Assembly (NCBI GenBank): GCA_021767985.1
Contig: JAASSH010000060.1
Coordinates: 1 to 8,574 of the forward strand
DNA length: 8,574 nucleotides
Direction of reading: 5' to 3'
DNA from: Gammaproteobacteria bacterium
GTDB lineage: Bacteria; Pseudomonadota; Gammaproteobacteria; GCA-001735895
Part shown: positions 1 through 6,447 of the stretch, one piece after another
Layout of the letters: the number at the start of each line of letters is the position of its first letter
How positions within the stretch are numbered: position 1 is the stretch's first letter
The notes under the pieces: generated by a model
What the model was told of the DNA's origin: nothing
The model's input: only the letters and a program-made list of their open reading frames with translations
The model's database searches: none
Translations under genes and position numbers: made by a program

Positions 1-63
1 GGAACAGGCGCATTGACTTAATGAAAGATAGCTACTCAGGACTAAAGATTTTACAACGGTGTT

Positions 64-72
64 TGTTATAAT
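64..72 (+). promoter_or_regulatory. Extended -10 promoter element for the TPR/L,D-transpeptidase operon
   Basis: The bases TGTTATAAT match the extended -10 consensus TGnTATAAT exactly. No convincing -35 hexamer lies at the usual spacing, which is tolerated when the TGn extension is present. Transcription would start near position 79, leaving a leader of about 20 bases before the ATG at 101. That the element drives the two genes at 101-2217 is inferred from position only. Confidence 0.55.
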
Positions 73-100
73 CGCGCGCAAAATTTTCGGCTTTATATAA

Positions 101-1012
101 ATGATGCAACGTTTCATCGCTATTCTGTTTTGCCTGCTGGTGACAGAGTCGGCCTTCGCGGCCGCCTCGGTCCAGGACCTGCAGCAATTGATCGAGCAGC
201 AGCGCTACGCCACGGCCGCGCAAAACGGCGAGCAATTGCTGCAGCAAAACGCGGGCCATGCCCAGGCACGGTTTCTGACCGCCTATGCGTTCCAGATGAA
301 CGCGCAACAGGACAAGGCCATCGCGCTCTACCAGGCCCTGATCGACGATCATCCCGCGATGCCCGAGCCGCGCAACAACCTGGCGATGATTTACCTCGAG
401 CAGGGCGACTACGATCGCGCCAGCCAGTTACTGGTAGACGCCATCAATACCCACCCCAGTTACGCTACCGCCTACGAAAACCTGAGCCAGATCTACAAGG
501 GTATCGCCAGCGAAGCCTATCGCCGTGCGATCAGCGAATCGAGCGAGCCGGCCAAATACTCGCATGACATACAGCTCAGCGCGATCACGCAGCTGGCAAT
601 GGTCGAGGAGGAACCGGTAGCCGCCGAAGCTGGCGAGAGCGAGCAGACAGTGGTCAATTTCGCTAACCAGGAAACCCTGCTGATCGAACAGGTCAAACTC
701 TGGGCACAGGCCTGGAGCAGCAAGGATTTCGCCGCCTATACCGGATTTTATTCTTCGCAGCACCGCGCCAGCTTCGATACGCACGCGCAATGGCTGGCAC
801 ATCGGCGCTCCCGCATCGAGCGCCCGGGCGAGATCAACGTCGACGTCAGCGACATTCAAATCAAGTGGCGCAGTGACAATCGGGCGATTATCGACTTCCG
901 GCAGGATTTCGATTCGCCGCGCTACAGCGACAAGGTAATCAAGCGCCTCGGCTTCAGCCGCATCGGTTCGCAATGGAAAATTACCGAAGAGCGGGTATTA
1001 TCTGTTCTATGA
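101..1012 (+). CDS. Secreted TPR protein with C-terminal NTF2-like (Cds6-type) domain
   Basis: Predicted exported 303-residue protein. Residues 1-20 form a signal peptide with a basic start, a hydrophobic core and an AFA cleavage site before Ala21. Residues 53-84 and 87-120 are two TPR-like helical hairpins (Ala/Tyr/Leu spacing, closing HP), with a weaker third at about 121-148. An acidic, Ala-rich linker (about 168-186) leads to an NTF2-like domain at about 190-303. This tail visibly resembles the C-terminus of the downstream L,D-transpeptidase: W201/W205/D209/Y213/Y217 and INV at 245-247 recur there with the same order and near-identical spacing. The stop codon overlaps the next start (ATGA), which suggests translational coupling. 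The start could be ATG 101 or ATG 104; no Shine-Dalgarno decides between them. TPRs usually mediate protein contacts, so a scaffold or partner role for the transpeptidase in the periplasm is inference. No enzymatic motif is seen. Confidence 0.85.
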   Translation: MMQRFIAILFCLLVTESAFAAASVQDLQQLIEQQRYATAAQNGEQLLQQNAGHAQARFLTAYAFQMNAQQDKAIALYQALIDDHPAMPEPRNNLAMIYLEQGDYDRASQLLVDAINTHPSYATAYENLSQIYKGIASEAYRRAISESSEPAKYSHDIQLSAITQLAMVEEEPVAAEAGESEQTVVNFANQETLLIEQVKLWAQAWSSKDFAAYTGFYSSQHRASFDTHAQWLAHRRSRIERPGEINVDVSDIQIKWRSDNRAIIDFRQDFDSPRYSDKVIKRLGFSRIGSQWKITEERVLSVL

Positions 1013-2217
1013 AACGTTTTTTGACACTGTTGCTTTGCATCGGGCTGCACTCTGGCCTGTACGCCGCCGATCGGCCGGGTAATAGCTATGAGCAAAGCCT
1101 GCTCGATACCATCAAGGAGATTCAGAGTCTAAACCACGAGCAGGCGTTGAGCAGCACGCGCGACCTGATCCGCCAATATCCGCACAGCCGCCTCGGGCAT
1201 ATGCTGTATGCCGACCTGCTGCTGGCCAAGGCCGAACCCCTGACTGAAATCGGCTCGGGAATCGAGATCGATCGCGCGATGCAGGATTTCCGCTACGAGA
1301 TAAAGCAACGCTGGCAGCACGACAGGAGCCCGGCGCACCAGTCGCGGTACCCTGAAAATATACTGTTTCTCTCCGACGAGCAGCCTTACGTCATCCTGGT
1401 CGACCAGCAAAATTCAAGGGTTTACGTTTATCGCAACGAGGGCGGCGACCTGCAGCTGGAAACCGATTACTTCATCACCATCGGGCTCAAGGGTTACGGC
1501 AAGCAAAAACGTGGCGATCAGAAGACCCCGATCGGTATTTATCACGTCACTCGCTACATCGATGGCGACGAACTGCCCGATCTTTACGGCGAGGGCGCGT
1601 TTCCGATCAACTACCCGAACGCCTGGGACGTACGCAAACAGCGCACCGGTGGCGGCATCTGGATTCATGGTACCCCGTCCTACACCTACAACCGCTCGCC
1701 GTGGGCCAGTGATGGCTGTATCGTCGTCAGCAACCCCGATTTTCTGCATATCGACGATTACATTCGACCCGAGCTACATACCCCGGTCGTGGTCGCGGAG
1801 CAGGTTAACTGGATCACCCGCGACCAGTGGCTGGCAAAACGCCAGCAGGTAATGCAGCTATTGTCGACCTGGCTGGTCGACTGGGAGAGCCTCGACCATG
1901 AGCGTTATCGGCGCCACTACTCGCGGGTCGAGCTCGATGCCTACGGGCGCGACTTCAAGAGCTGGGATGGTCACAAGCGCTGGGTCAACCGCAAGAAGAC
2001 CTGGATTAACGTCGAGTACAGCAAGCTCAATATCTTCAACTACCCCGGCGAAGAAGACCTGATGCTGATGCAGTTCGAGCAAAGCTACCGCAGCAACAAC
2101 CTGAACGTCGATTCGCCGAAAGAGCTTTACTGGCGCAAGACCGGCGCCAACTGGCAAATCGTTTACGAGGGTAACCGTACATTCCCGGCACCCGATACTG
2201 CCGTCGCCGAAAACTGA
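1009..2217 (+). CDS. Secreted L,D-transpeptidase (YkuD family) with C-terminal Cds6-like domain
   Basis: Predicted 402-residue periplasmic enzyme. The YkuD catalytic cysteine forms or trims peptide bonds at meso-diaminopimelate in peptidoglycan; in H. pylori, Csd6 with similar architecture acts as an L,D-carboxypeptidase. Residues 1-20 form a signal peptide (MKRFLTLLLC start, cleavage near LYAA/D). The segment at about 25-110 is helical and unassigned. The YkuD domain spans about 125-265 and includes KTPIGIYHV (172-180), the histidine of IHGTP (H220) and the catalytic cysteine of SDGC (C237), followed by IVVSN. The usual SHGC histidine is Asp here. An NTF2-like domain (about 278-395, W288/W292/D296/Y300/Y304) resembles the tail of the preceding gene. 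An in-frame ATG at 973 would add 12 residues ahead of the signal peptide. The ATG at 1009 is preferred because it gives a clean signal peptide and the ATGA overlap. Family is sure; transpeptidase versus carboxypeptidase activity is open. Confidence 0.92.
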   Translation: MKRFLTLLLCIGLHSGLYAADRPGNSYEQSLLDTIKEIQSLNHEQALSSTRDLIRQYPHSRLGHMLYADLLLAKAEPLTEIGSGIEIDRAMQDFRYEIKQRWQHDRSPAHQSRYPENILFLSDEQPYVILVDQQNSRVYVYRNEGGDLQLETDYFITIGLKGYGKQKRGDQKTPIGIYHVTRYIDGDELPDLYGEGAFPINYPNAWDVRKQRTGGGIWIHGTPSYTYNRSPWASDGCIVVSNPDFLHIDDYIRPELHTPVVVAEQVNWITRDQWLAKRQQVMQLLSTWLVDWESLDHERYRRHYSRVELDAYGRDFKSWDGHKRWVNRKKTWINVEYSKLNIFNYPGEEDLMLMQFEQSYRSNNLNVDSPKELYWRKTGANWQIVYEGNRTFPAPDTAVAEN

Positions 2218-2281
2218 CTCGGGACAATCCTCACCGCGGTGCAGGAATTGACGCCTGATGTCGGCGACCTGCAGACAGGCG

Positions 2282-2752
2282 CTATTCGCGATACTTGTGA
2301 CAACCAACGCAATTGCCCGTCAGCCGGCCGAGCGCGAAGTAATTCGGCGGGTTGGCCCGGGCGTTACGAATGGCCAGGCTAAGATCACCCTTGAACTCGT
2401 CGATATGCTCGTCAATGACGAGGTGATTGGTGGTGACGCCGCCACCGAATTCAGTCGTCAGGCCTTTGATCTTGTTCAGCAGCTCGAGGATGCTTTGCTG
2501 TTTATCGTAACTGTCGATCGATTCATCCAGCTGGATTTCGTTGAGTTGCCGCAGGTAAAAGCTGAGCAGCGCCATCTTGCTCCTGAGCTCTTTTCGCTCC
2601 AGGTAAACGTAATCGTTGGGATATGTCACCTTGCGAATCTGGGCGCAGCCGAACACGACGCCTGCACAAAGCAACGCGATTAACAGCAGTCGCAAATTGC
2701 TGTTACCGCCTGGGTTCGGGGAATGCGCTGGATTCAGACTTCTACGTTTCAT
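2282..2752 (-). CDS. Predicted lipoprotein c-type cytochrome, cytochrome c'-like
   Basis: Predicted 156-residue membrane-anchored haem protein. A basic, Pro/Asn-rich start (1-21) precedes a hydrophobic stretch (22-35) ending in VFGC, a near-consensus lipobox with Cys36 as the lipidation site. The mature part looks mainly helical: a charged helix at about 50-72, others at about 80-100 and 108-132. A single haem-attachment motif CVGCH (148-152) lies five residues from the end and is followed by KYRE. One C-terminal CxxCH followed by a basic/aromatic tail on a helical protein of this size fits the cytochrome c' four-helix bundle, where the motif histidine is the proximal iron ligand. Members of that family bind NO or carry electrons. 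Most are soluble, so the lipid anchor is unusual. The gene converges with the transpeptidase (64 bp apart) and lies 174 bp downstream of rlmG. No clear promoter or strong Shine-Dalgarno was seen. The haem motif is certain; assignment to c' is moderate. Confidence 0.8.
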   Translation of the reverse strand: MKRRSLNPAHSPNPGGNSNLRLLLIALLCAGVVFGCAQIRKVTYPNDYVYLERKELRSKMALLSFYLRQLNEIQLDESIDSYDKQQSILELLNKIKGLTTEFGGGVTTNHLVIDEHIDEFKGDLSLAIRNARANPPNYFALGRLTGNCVGCHKYRE

Positions 2753-2912
2753 GTTTTTATCACTGGCTTCAGGCCTGTTACTCGTTAATTGACTGTTTAT
2801 CGAATCAGTAGATCACCTCGGGCTGCCCGGGGCATTGACCTGAATCATGACCACGCCGATGAGCGACTCGAAGCCGGCTCCCGATGACGGTGTTGCCGGG
2901 CGCTACCGCAAT

Positions 2913-2927
2913 GCCCGGATTCCGGGC
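2913..2927 (+). terminator. GC-rich hairpin with plus-strand T-tract at the 3' end of rlmG
   Basis: GCCCGG (2913-2918) and CCGGGC (2922-2927) pair perfectly across a 3-base loop, and the repeat overlaps the rlmG stop codon at 2927-2929. On the plus strand the stem is followed by TAATTTTT, giving an intrinsic-terminator shape for transcription running rightward, antisense to rlmG. On the minus strand, the direction of rlmG, no T-run follows the stem, so rlmG termination here would be weak or factor-dependent. Function is inferred from shape alone. Confidence 0.4.
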
Positions 2928-4084
2928 TAATTTTTGATCGATGCGAGGATAACAAACTTGCTGTCGGCGGTAACGGTTTCGCAGTTGCCGAACAGTTTCT
3001 TGAGCTTGGCGTGATAGCCGAGGTGGCGATTGGCGACGATACGTAACTCGCCGCCAGCAGCCAGCACGCGGCGGGCATCCTTGAACATACGCCAGGCGAT
3101 GGCATCGCCGACGCTGTACTGCTGGTGAAACGGCGGATTGATCAGCACCAGGTCCTGGCTTGCATCGGGCACACCCCGCAGGCAATCTCCGACCATAAAC
3201 TCGGCCTCCCGCGCCTGCGCAAACGCGTCCCGAAAGTTTGCCTCGGCGCTGGCGATCGCCATGAAAGATTCGTCGCTGAATAACAGGCTCGCAGCAGGAT
3301 TGAGCGCGGCCGCGACCAGGCCCAGCACGCCGTTGCCGCAGCCGAGATCGACGATATGGCGAAAGCGCGGATCCTGCGGCATATGCTCGAGCAACAGCCG
3401 ACTGCCGGGGTCGAGGCGATCGCGGCTGAACAGGCTGGCGTGATTCCGAATCCTGTAAAGTCGATCGACCACCAGCTCGTAGCTATCAGGATATGGACTC
3501 TGTCCCTCATTAATCGAGTGATCGCGCTCGACCAGGACCAACCGGCTTTTCTTGAAAGCCCGGGTCGTGGTCGTGGGGCCGATAATCGATTCGAACAGCT
3601 CGAGCGTGGAATTATGGATATTACGCGCCATGCCCGCGGCGAAGATGTGGGTATCGTGATGCAATATTGTGCGCAGTGCGTAAAGCTGATGTTCCAGCAG
3701 CGCCAGCGTTTTGGGAATCTTGATTAGTACGCAATCCACGTCAACGCTCGGAAAATCGATACCCGAATTGGTTCTTACCTGGTCGACGGGATAACCGTTA
3801 GCCAGCAGATTATTCCGCAGCGCCTGCTGTGCCAGGAAGGAATCGTTCCAGGAGTAAACCAGATGATCGGCGAGCGCAACCGCGAGCGCGCCGAAAGCAT
3901 CGTTTAATATCAACAACCTGCCGTGCTGTGACAATACCTGGATATCGGCGAGGTGGTTTAGCAGGAATTCATCGGCCGCATCCCAGGCCTGCAGGTTGTC
4001 GTCGCGGGGATTGCGCTGCAGTTCGAATTCGCCCTGCGGTACCAACAAGGTTTTATTCCGATCGACCTGCAATGGTTTATTCAT
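2927..4084 (-). CDS. rlmG: 23S rRNA (guanine-N2)-methyltransferase RlmG
   Basis: Cytoplasmic S-adenosylmethionine-dependent methyltransferase. E. coli RlmG makes m2G at position 1835 of 23S rRNA. The 385 residues match the family size (E. coli about 378). The N-terminal half (about 1-190) is a degenerate methyltransferase-like domain without SAM motifs, as in RlmG and RsmC. The C-terminal half is catalytic: SAM motif I is IVDLGCGNGVLGL (244-256), an acidic residue follows in FSDES (D271), and VGD (D300) precedes the catalytic motif NPPF (316-319). The continuation NPPFHQQ and a nearby AWRMF (330-334) resemble RlmG rather than the related 16S enzyme RsmC. The start lies 2 bp after the stop of the upstream desaturase-family gene, so the two are probably cotranscribed and perhaps translationally coupled. 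Only a weak GAG precedes the ATG as a possible ribosome site. No key motif is missing. Assignment is strong; RsmC is the main alternative. Confidence 0.92.
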   Translation of the reverse strand: MNKPLQVDRNKTLLVPQGEFELQRNPRDDNLQAWDAADEFLLNHLADIQVLSQHGRLLILNDAFGALAVALADHLVYSWNDSFLAQQALRNNLLANGYPVDQVRTNSGIDFPSVDVDCVLIKIPKTLALLEHQLYALRTILHHDTHIFAAGMARNIHNSTLELFESIIGPTTTTRAFKKSRLVLVERDHSINEGQSPYPDSYELVVDRLYRIRNHASLFSRDRLDPGSRLLLEHMPQDPRFRHIVDLGCGNGVLGLVAAALNPAASLLFSDESFMAIASAEANFRDAFAQAREAEFMVGDCLRGVPDASQDLVLINPPFHQQYSVGDAIAWRMFKDARRVLAAGGELRIVANRHLGYHAKLKKLFGNCETVTADSKFVILASIKN

Positions 4085-4086
4085 AC

Positions 4087-4911
4087 TCAGTTTCTAAACG
4101 GCAGGGCCAGCATACCGGGCAACCGATCGACCTGCCGCGGATCGCGAAACTCCGGGATACCGATCGTCATCCCGTCATGGCCCCGCTGCGGTTGATCGAT
4201 GTAGGTACCGAAGGCCCGATCCCACAGCGACAGGTTAAAACCGAAGTTGCTGTCGGTTTCATTGCGCAGGATCGAATGATGCACGCGGTGCATGTCGGGG
4301 GTAACCAGTAAGCTGCGTAACCAGCGGTCGACGCCACGCGGCAAGCGCACGTTGGCATGATTGAACAGCGCCATGCCGTTCAACAGGATTTCGAATACCA
4401 GCACCGCGAGCAATGCCGGACCGAGCAACGCAATTACTCCCCACTTGATCAGCATCGAGACCACTATCTCGATGGTGTGAAATCGTGAACCAGTCGTCAG
4501 GTCGATATCGAGGTCGGCATGGTGCACGCGGTGCAGCCGCCACAACAGCGGTACCCGGTGCATCATTAAGTGCTGCAGGTAAATCGCGAGATCGAGCAGC
4601 AGTACCGCCGTCACGACCTCGATCCAGAATGGCAGCGCCAGCCAGTTGAACAAACCCCAGCCGGCTTCGCTCACCGAGTAGGCAATGCCGACGGCCGCGG
4701 CCGGGAACAGCAGCCGCAGCACGAAACTGTTGAGCAACAGCAAGCCGAGATTGTTGGTCCAGCGCTGCAGCTTCGAGACGCTCAAAACCCGCCGTGGCGC
4801 GAGCAACTCCCAGATCAGCATCACGCTAAATATGGCCGCAAAAAACCCAAGCCGGTACGCGACTTCCTGCTCCAGCACCAGGTTTTCGATGGCAGATTCC
4901 ATAACCGGCAT
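4087..4911 (-). CDS. Sterol desaturase / fatty acid hydroxylase family membrane protein
   Basis: Predicted integral-membrane di-iron oxygenase of 274 residues. The family uses O2 to hydroxylate or desaturate lipids such as sterols, fatty acids and carotenoids. The histidine clusters expected to bind two irons are present in order: HLMMH (114-118), HRVHH (127-131), H145, FNH (H185) and a second HRVHH (208-212). Hydrophobic membrane segments lie at about 20-37, 56-78, 93-113 and 148-180, and the histidine clusters follow them on what would be the cytoplasmic side. The C-terminal part (about 222-250: FGFNLSLWDRAFGTY, then HDGM) is typical of bacterial members. The start may be ATG 4911 or the in-frame ATG three codons later; a GAGGG lies 12 bases before the first. 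The gene runs into rlmG after 2 bp and diverges from the TTC38-like gene. The lipid substrate cannot be read from the sequence. Family is confident, reaction unknown. Confidence 0.9.
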   Translation of the reverse strand: MPVMESAIENLVLEQEVAYRLGFFAAIFSVMLIWELLAPRRVLSVSKLQRWTNNLGLLLLNSFVLRLLFPAAAVGIAYSVSEAGWGLFNWLALPFWIEVVTAVLLLDLAIYLQHLMMHRVPLLWRLHRVHHADLDIDLTTGSRFHTIEIVVSMLIKWGVIALLGPALLAVLVFEILLNGMALFNHANVRLPRGVDRWLRSLLVTPDMHRVHHSILRNETDSNFGFNLSLWDRAFGTYIDQPQRGHDGMTIGIPEFRDPRQVDRLPGMLALPFRN

Positions 4912-4932
4912 TTTCAGGCAAAACCCTCGACA

Positions 4933-4961
4933 TTGACAGCCAAAATGAAAAGGCGCTTAAT
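4933..4961 (+). promoter_or_regulatory. Sigma70-type promoter for the TTC38-like gene
   Basis: A perfect -35 hexamer TTGACA (4933-4938) is followed after 17 bp by CTTAAT (4956-4961), which matches four of six -10 consensus positions. Transcription would begin near 4968, giving a leader of about 53 bases to the ATG at 5021. The site lies in the 109-bp gap between two divergent genes. I found no equally good promoter facing the desaturase-family gene. Confidence 0.55.
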
Positions 4962-5007
4962 CGGGTTCCGGAAACAAGAAAAGCACGAGCTCCGGCGCCG
5001 ACAACTG

Positions 5008-5013
5008 AAGGAG
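5008..5013 (+). promoter_or_regulatory. Ribosome binding site of the TTC38-like gene
   Basis: AAGGAG sits 7 bases before the ATG at 5021. It fixes the start of the TTC38-like gene and is the strongest Shine-Dalgarno in the window; the other genes have weak ones or none visible. Confidence 0.85.
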
Positions 5014-5020
5014 TAGATCG

Positions 5021-6364
5021 ATGAATGCAACCACAAGTTCACTTGTGGACGCCAGGGGCGTCCCCGTTTCAGATTGCCAACCCCAATCCCTGCAAGACTA
5101 CGAAACCGCGCTACTGCAGTTTCACAGTTATTTCGGCGATCCTACCGAAACCCTGTCGCAAACCCTCGAGGCAGACCCCGAGTTCGTCCTGGGGCATATT
5201 TTCTTTGCCAGCGCCCTGCTAATGATGACCGAACGGCAATACCTGCCACTGATTCGCGAGCATGTCGAGCAGGCGGAAGCGCTCAGCGGCAAGGCCAACG
5301 CGCGCGAACGGTTGTTGACACTGGCCGCCCGCCAGTGGATGGAAGGCGACTGGGATCGTGCCAGCCTTACCTGGGACCAGGTGCTGCTGGATCACCCGCT
5401 CGATGCAATGGCGCTGCAGCTCGGTCACCTGACCGATTTCTACCGCGGAGACTGTTTCAACCTGCGCGATCGGGTATGCCGGGTCATGACCAGCTGGGAC
5501 AAGAGCGTTCCGGGTTACTCCTATATTCTCGGCATGCAGGCTTTCGGTTTCGAGGAATGCAATCAGTACGACAAGGCCGAACTGGTGTCGAACACCGCGC
5601 TGGAAATGGAGGCGCGGGACCCATGGGCGGTGCATGCGCTGGCGCACGTGCTTGAAATGCAGGGCCGCTTCGACGAGGGCAAGATCATGTACCGCGAGCG
5701 TGAAAACGACTGGGCACCCGACAATGGCTTTGCCTTCCATAACTGGTGGCACCTGGCGCTGTATCACATCGAGCACGAGGATTTCGACAGCGCCCTGAAC
5801 CTGTACGACGAGCAGATACTGCCGGACGATTCAGACGTTTCGTTGCAAATGCTGGACGCCAGCGCGCTGCTGTGGCGGCTGCATCTGCAAGCTGTCGAGG
5901 TCGGCGCGCGCTGGGATCGAATCGCGCAACTGTGGGCCAACAAGACCCCGCTCGAGAATGGTTACTATGCCTTCAACGATCTGCATGCCGTCATTTCCTT
6001 TGTCGGTGCCGGACGCTTCGACGCCGCCAGGGAAGTGCTGGCCGCGGTCGAGACCGCGGCGCAAGACAACGCGGGCGTGACGCGCATGATGGCGCAGGAC
6101 GTCGGTATCGCGACCTGCCGCGCAATGATCGCCTTCGGCGAGCAGCGCTACGCCGACGTGCTGGACCAGTTGCTGCCGATTCGCACCGTCGCGCATCGCT
6201 TCGGCGGCAGCCACGCGCAACGAGATATCCTGACGCAAACCCTGATCGAATCGGCCCTGCGTGGTGACCGACCCGAGCTGGCGCGCAACCTGATCAGCGA
6301 GCGTAAGCTGCACAAACCGTTCACGCCGTTAAGCCAACGCTTCGCGTCCCGGCTAGCGGCTTAG
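5021..6364 (+). CDS. TTC38-family tetratricopeptide repeat protein
   Basis: Predicted soluble cytoplasmic protein of 447 residues with no signal peptide or membrane segment. It is built of helical repeats: YETALLQFHSYF and the following helices at about 27-88, a TPR-like hairpin at 95-127, and the family-defining core at 165-225, 236-265 and 275-305. Signature stretches are GYSYILGMQAFGFEE (165-179), WAVHALAHVLEMQGR (202-216), HNWWHLALYHIE (240-251), DASALLWRL (279-287), AFNDLHA (317-323) and HRFGGSHAQRD (392-402). These match my memory of the TTC38 family, which includes a human protein of similar layout. Several histidines recur in these motifs (H205, H209, H240, H244, H322), more than TPR packing needs. 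No biochemical function is established to my knowledge. The start is fixed by AAGGAG 7 bases upstream. The gene diverges from the desaturase/rlmG pair and lies 83 bp before the antiporter gene. Family confident, role unknown. Confidence 0.88.
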   Translation: MNATTSSLVDARGVPVSDCQPQSLQDYETALLQFHSYFGDPTETLSQTLEADPEFVLGHIFFASALLMMTERQYLPLIREHVEQAEALSGKANARERLLTLAARQWMEGDWDRASLTWDQVLLDHPLDAMALQLGHLTDFYRGDCFNLRDRVCRVMTSWDKSVPGYSYILGMQAFGFEECNQYDKAELVSNTALEMEARDPWAVHALAHVLEMQGRFDEGKIMYRERENDWAPDNGFAFHNWWHLALYHIEHEDFDSALNLYDEQILPDDSDVSLQMLDASALLWRLHLQAVEVGARWDRIAQLWANKTPLENGYYAFNDLHAVISFVGAGRFDAAREVLAAVETAAQDNAGVTRMMAQDVGIATCRAMIAFGEQRYADVLDQLLPIRTVAHRFGGSHAQRDILTQTLIESALRGDRPELARNLISERKLHKPFTPLSQRFASRLAA

Positions 6365-6447
6365 CTCGATAAAAGCCGCAGCGGAGAGATGTTCGAGCAG
6401 GATTTCGCCAGGGCCCCGGGGCCGCATCACGGTAAACCAGCCCCGGT

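Noticed and set aside
13..18. TTGACT as a -35 hexamer upstream of the first gene
   Set aside because: No -10-like sequence lies 15-19 bp downstream, and it is 48 bp from the TATAAT at 67-72, too far to pair with it.
428..973. 181-codon open frame on the minus strand, antisense to the TPR gene
   Set aside because: It is fully covered by a gene with signal peptide, TPR and NTF2-like features. The translation has no recognisable motif and is the expected by-product of GC-rich coding DNA.
973..1008. Upstream ATG at 973 as the transpeptidase start
   Set aside because: It would place 12 charged or polar residues before a well-formed signal peptide and overlap the previous gene by 40 bases. The ATG at 1009 gives the standard ATGA junction.
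2232..2241. Palindrome CACCGCGGTG between the convergent transpeptidase and cytochrome genes
   Set aside because: It has no loop and no T-tract on either side, so it is not a credible terminator; a 10-base palindrome is weak evidence for an operator.
2258..2683. 141-codon plus-strand frame over the cytochrome gene
   Set aside because: The minus-strand reading has a lipobox and a CxxCH motif; the plus-strand reading shows no motif.
2813..2902. Sense-looking minus-strand frame between rlmG and the cytochrome gene, ending VVMIQVNAPGSPR
   Set aside because: It is only about 29 codons between two stops, and its only ATG gives an 11-residue peptide with no ribosome site. It could be a remnant of a lost gene, but nothing supports that.
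6412..6423. Palindrome GGCCCCGGGGCC in the gap before the antiporter
   Set aside because: It has no loop and no T-run, and its composition makes chance likely. The 83-bp gap otherwise shows no clear promoter or terminator.
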